Shown here: positions 6,381 through 7,786 of the stretch, in pieces
Position numbering within the stretch: position 1 is the first letter of the stretch
Layout: each line of letters begins with the position of its first letter
NCBI GenBank assembly: GCA_030636245.1
Contig: DAOVXI010000077.1
Location: 1 to 7,786 of the forward strand
Reading direction: 5' to 3'
Length of the DNA: 7,786 bases
Source: Deltaproteobacteria bacterium
GTDB taxonomy: Bacteria; Desulfobacterota; GWC2-55-46; DRQE01
Translations under genes and position numbers: made by a program
The notes under the pieces: model-generated
What the model saw: the letters and a program-made list of their open reading frames with translations, nothing else
The model's database searches: none
What the model was told of the DNA's origin: nothing

Positions 6381-7454
6381 ATGTTAACCAACCACATGAC
6401 GGATGTTAAAGGCAGGGTTGCGTCAAGTAAAGAGATAAGTGTAGAGGAGAGGAACGAACTCGTAGCGCTTGCTCAGAAAAAACTTGATGATAACCCGGAG
6501 ATATATCATTGGACCGCTAATATTCACGGTATCGCCATAAAGCTGCATACCAACTCCTATCACCTGTACGACTTCTGGGTAGAGAACTGGTTTGCCGGTC
6601 CGAGGACTCACACCATACTTCCCCATGGACTCATATATGCCGTCAACGGTGTGGAGGGTCACGAGCCGCATGCTTATTATAACCATGAAACACGGACAGC
6701 TATATTTATAAACACAGAGTACTATGGTCAGTGTAAGTCGTGGGCATTGGGTATCGCCGCCGACATACTCGAAACTCAACATGATATGCACTCTATTCAC
6801 GGCTCCTGCGCTGTTGTATACGGCAAGGGTATCGTTATCATCGCTCCGACCGGTACGGGTAAGTCAACTCATACATGGGGGCTTATGCAGCTCCCCGACG
6901 GAAAGATCCACTCTGATGACTGGATCTTCGTGCGTTATAAAAAAGGCATAGCTTTAGCTGATATCTCTGAGCGTAAGTTTTACCTGAGAACCGATATGGT
7001 AAAGGATTTTCCAAACCTTGAGCCGCTCTTGAGGCGTTCAAAATGTGAGAATGTTGAGAATGACGACTTTACAAGTTTTGGCAATTCACGTGCCCTTCTG
7101 GATCCCGAGTGGATAGCCGGCCCGGATAAGTTTATTGAGAGGGCTGTGGTCAAGAGCGTTATACTCTTAAGGCGTGATCCGGACAGCCCCGCGGAGCTTG
7201 AGCTTAACCCGGATGAGGCTATCAAGGTTCTGGAGGAGGGCAAGTATCAGGTGCTTTCCGGAGCCGGTGACAACGTGGGTGATTTTGGTTATGAACCATA
7301 CTATAACCCTTATCTTCTTGTAAGGCGTAAAGAAACGCAGGAGAAGTTCTTCCGCAACCTCTTCTCAGCGGCAAAGTGCCATATCCTGAACACAGGTGTC
7401 GAGAGTGTCGAGGAGAGTCAGGAACGTATAAGACGGATAGCAAAAGAGGCGTAA
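6381..7454 (+). CDS. HPr kinase/PEPCK-superfamily P-loop protein
   Basis: This 357-aa cytoplasmic protein has its nucleotide-binding core at about 138-200. IHGSCAVVYGKGIVIIAP leads into a Walker A loop TGTGKST with Lys161, and IHSDDW carries Asp179-Asp180 at the place of the acidic pair that serves HPr kinase and ATP-dependent PEP carboxykinase. A downstream FYLRTD segment (near 200) matches the place where these families contact substrate. The N-terminal 130 residues are rich in His, Trp and Tyr and do not resemble the N-terminal domain of true HPr kinase. No HPr or PTS gene is nearby, so the substrate (small molecule, peptide or protein) is unknown. GGAG at 6367-6370 supports ATG 6381, with ATG 6396 as a weaker alternative. 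True HprK is usually nearer 310-330 aa and carries extra C-terminal signatures that I do not see. A kinase assignment is likely; a specific name is not justified. Confidence 0.78.
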   Translation: MLTNHMTDVKGRVASSKEISVEERNELVALAQKKLDDNPEIYHWTANIHGIAIKLHTNSYHLYDFWVENWFAGPRTHTILPHGLIYAVNGVEGHEPHAYYNHETRTAIFINTEYYGQCKSWALGIAADILETQHDMHSIHGSCAVVYGKGIVIIAPTGTGKSTHTWGLMQLPDGKIHSDDWIFVRYKKGIALADISERKFYLRTDMVKDFPNLEPLLRRSKCENVENDDFTSFGNSRALLDPEWIAGPDKFIERAVVKSVILLRRDPDSPAELELNPDEAIKVLEEGKYQVLSGAGDNVGDFGYEPYYNPYLLVRRKETQEKFFRNLFSAAKCHILNTGVESVEESQERIRRIAKEA

Positions 7455-7475
7455 GCATTGCCTCCTTTATGCGGG

Positions 7476-7480
7476 TAGGT
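7476..7480 (+). promoter_or_regulatory. Ribosome site supporting a TTG start
   Basis: TAGGT (AGG core 7477-7479) lies about 5 nt before TTG 7485. An in-frame stop (TAG 7476-7478) excludes any earlier start. The first in-frame ATG is at 7683, which would discard two membrane segments, so TTG is the best start. Confidence 0.6.
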
Positions 7481-7484
7481 ATAT

Positions 7485-7786
7485 TTGAATAACAACAGGG
7501 AATTTTTACTAGAAGCGCTTTCGATCAGCGCTGTTCTTATAGGAGGCCTTGCTCTCCTTGTTTTTTCCCTTGGTCACTTTGGTGTCTTAACGCCACTGCT
7601 TCTTGTGCCTCTCGGGGGCATCGTCCTTGTTCTGAGCGTCTTTCTTATCATCGCCGCGTTAATTAAAGATCTTAAATTCGGTATGACCTCAGTTGAAAAA
7701 CTTCTGGCTTGTTTTGCTGCCGTGCCGGTGGTATTGGCTCTGCCCCTTGCGCTTATGCCACCAAACGTAAGGGATGACCTTATTCA
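7485..7786 (+). CDS. Multi-pass membrane protein, N-terminal 100 residues (3' end outside window)
   Basis: The frame opens at TTG 7485 and stays open to the end of the window. After a short polar NNNRE start come three hydrophobic segments at about 12-30, 34-59 and 70-92. The charged KDLK (61-64) lies between the second and third, which suggests a cytoplasmic N-terminus and loop, with the residues after the third helix facing the periplasm. The fragment ends with MPPNVRDDLI, and the next codon begins CA (His or Gln). A Pro/Asp-Asp motif after an early membrane helix recalls the first external loop of GT-C (lipid-linked sugar) glycosyltransferases, but so short a fragment cannot prove this. 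The gene begins 30 nt after the HprK-like gene, consistent with co-transcription. Confidence is good for a membrane protein and low for the enzyme class. Confidence 0.65.
   Translation, partial: MNNNREFLLEALSISAVLIGGLALLVFSLGHFGVLTPLLLVPLGGIVLVLSVFLIIAALIKDLKFGMTSVEKLLACFAAVPVVLALPLALMPPNVRDDLI

Noticed and set aside
5836..6381. 181-aa minus-strand frame with hydrophobic, Cys-rich stretches
   Set aside because: Antisense to two genes that each have a strong ribosome site and sensible protein features; the hydrophobic look comes from reverse-complemented Glu/Lys codons.

Overview
This window looks like a stretch of chromosome from a Gram-negative (diderm) bacterium. The diderm reading rests on a lipoprotein with a lipobox and no Asp at +2, two Sec-type signal peptides, and a CsgG-like domain of the kind found in outer-membrane lipoproteins. 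Base composition looks moderate (mid to high 40s %GC by eye), with frequent ATA (Ile) and AGG (Arg) codons. Together with the gene content this recalls Deltaproteobacteria/Desulfobacterota, Nitrospirota or related lineages. That placement is an inference and is not settled by the sequence.

Layout: all eight genes lie on the + strand and are packed closely (gaps of about 6 to 50 nt), with no convincing promoter between them. Left (2-1155): the 3' end of guaA (GMP synthase), then a LOG-family (TIGR00730-type) nucleotide-binding protein, a purine/nucleotide pair. Middle (1186-6111): three exported proteins in a row. These are a 655-aa lipoprotein with a TPR-like solenoid and a CsgG-like domain, an 846-aa secreted protein with a transglutaminase-like Cys-His-Glu centre and C-terminal TPRs, and a 131-aa secreted protein with one TPR-like hairpin. 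Right (6136-7786): a 64-aa protein with a His-rich N-terminus and a ribbon-helix-helix-like profile, a 357-aa HPr-kinase/PEPCK-type P-loop protein, and the start of a multi-pass membrane protein that runs off the window.

How they may work together: the three exported proteins share signal peptides, TPR-type interaction surfaces and tight spacing, so they could form one envelope complex. In this model an outer-membrane CsgG-like lipoprotein is a scaffold or pore component, the transglutaminase-like protein acts on peptide or peptidoglycan-linked substrates in the periplasm, and the small TPR protein is an adaptor. The link to the downstream RHH/HprK-like pair and membrane protein is by adjacency only.

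The most notable non-coding signal is a GC-rich hairpin followed by five T's inside the signal-peptide codons of the 846-aa protein. That gene also lacks a clear Shine-Dalgarno, unlike its neighbours, so the junction may be a translation-coupled attenuator. No RNA genes, CRISPR arrays, insertion sequences or long repeats were seen, and no gap exceeds about 50 nt.
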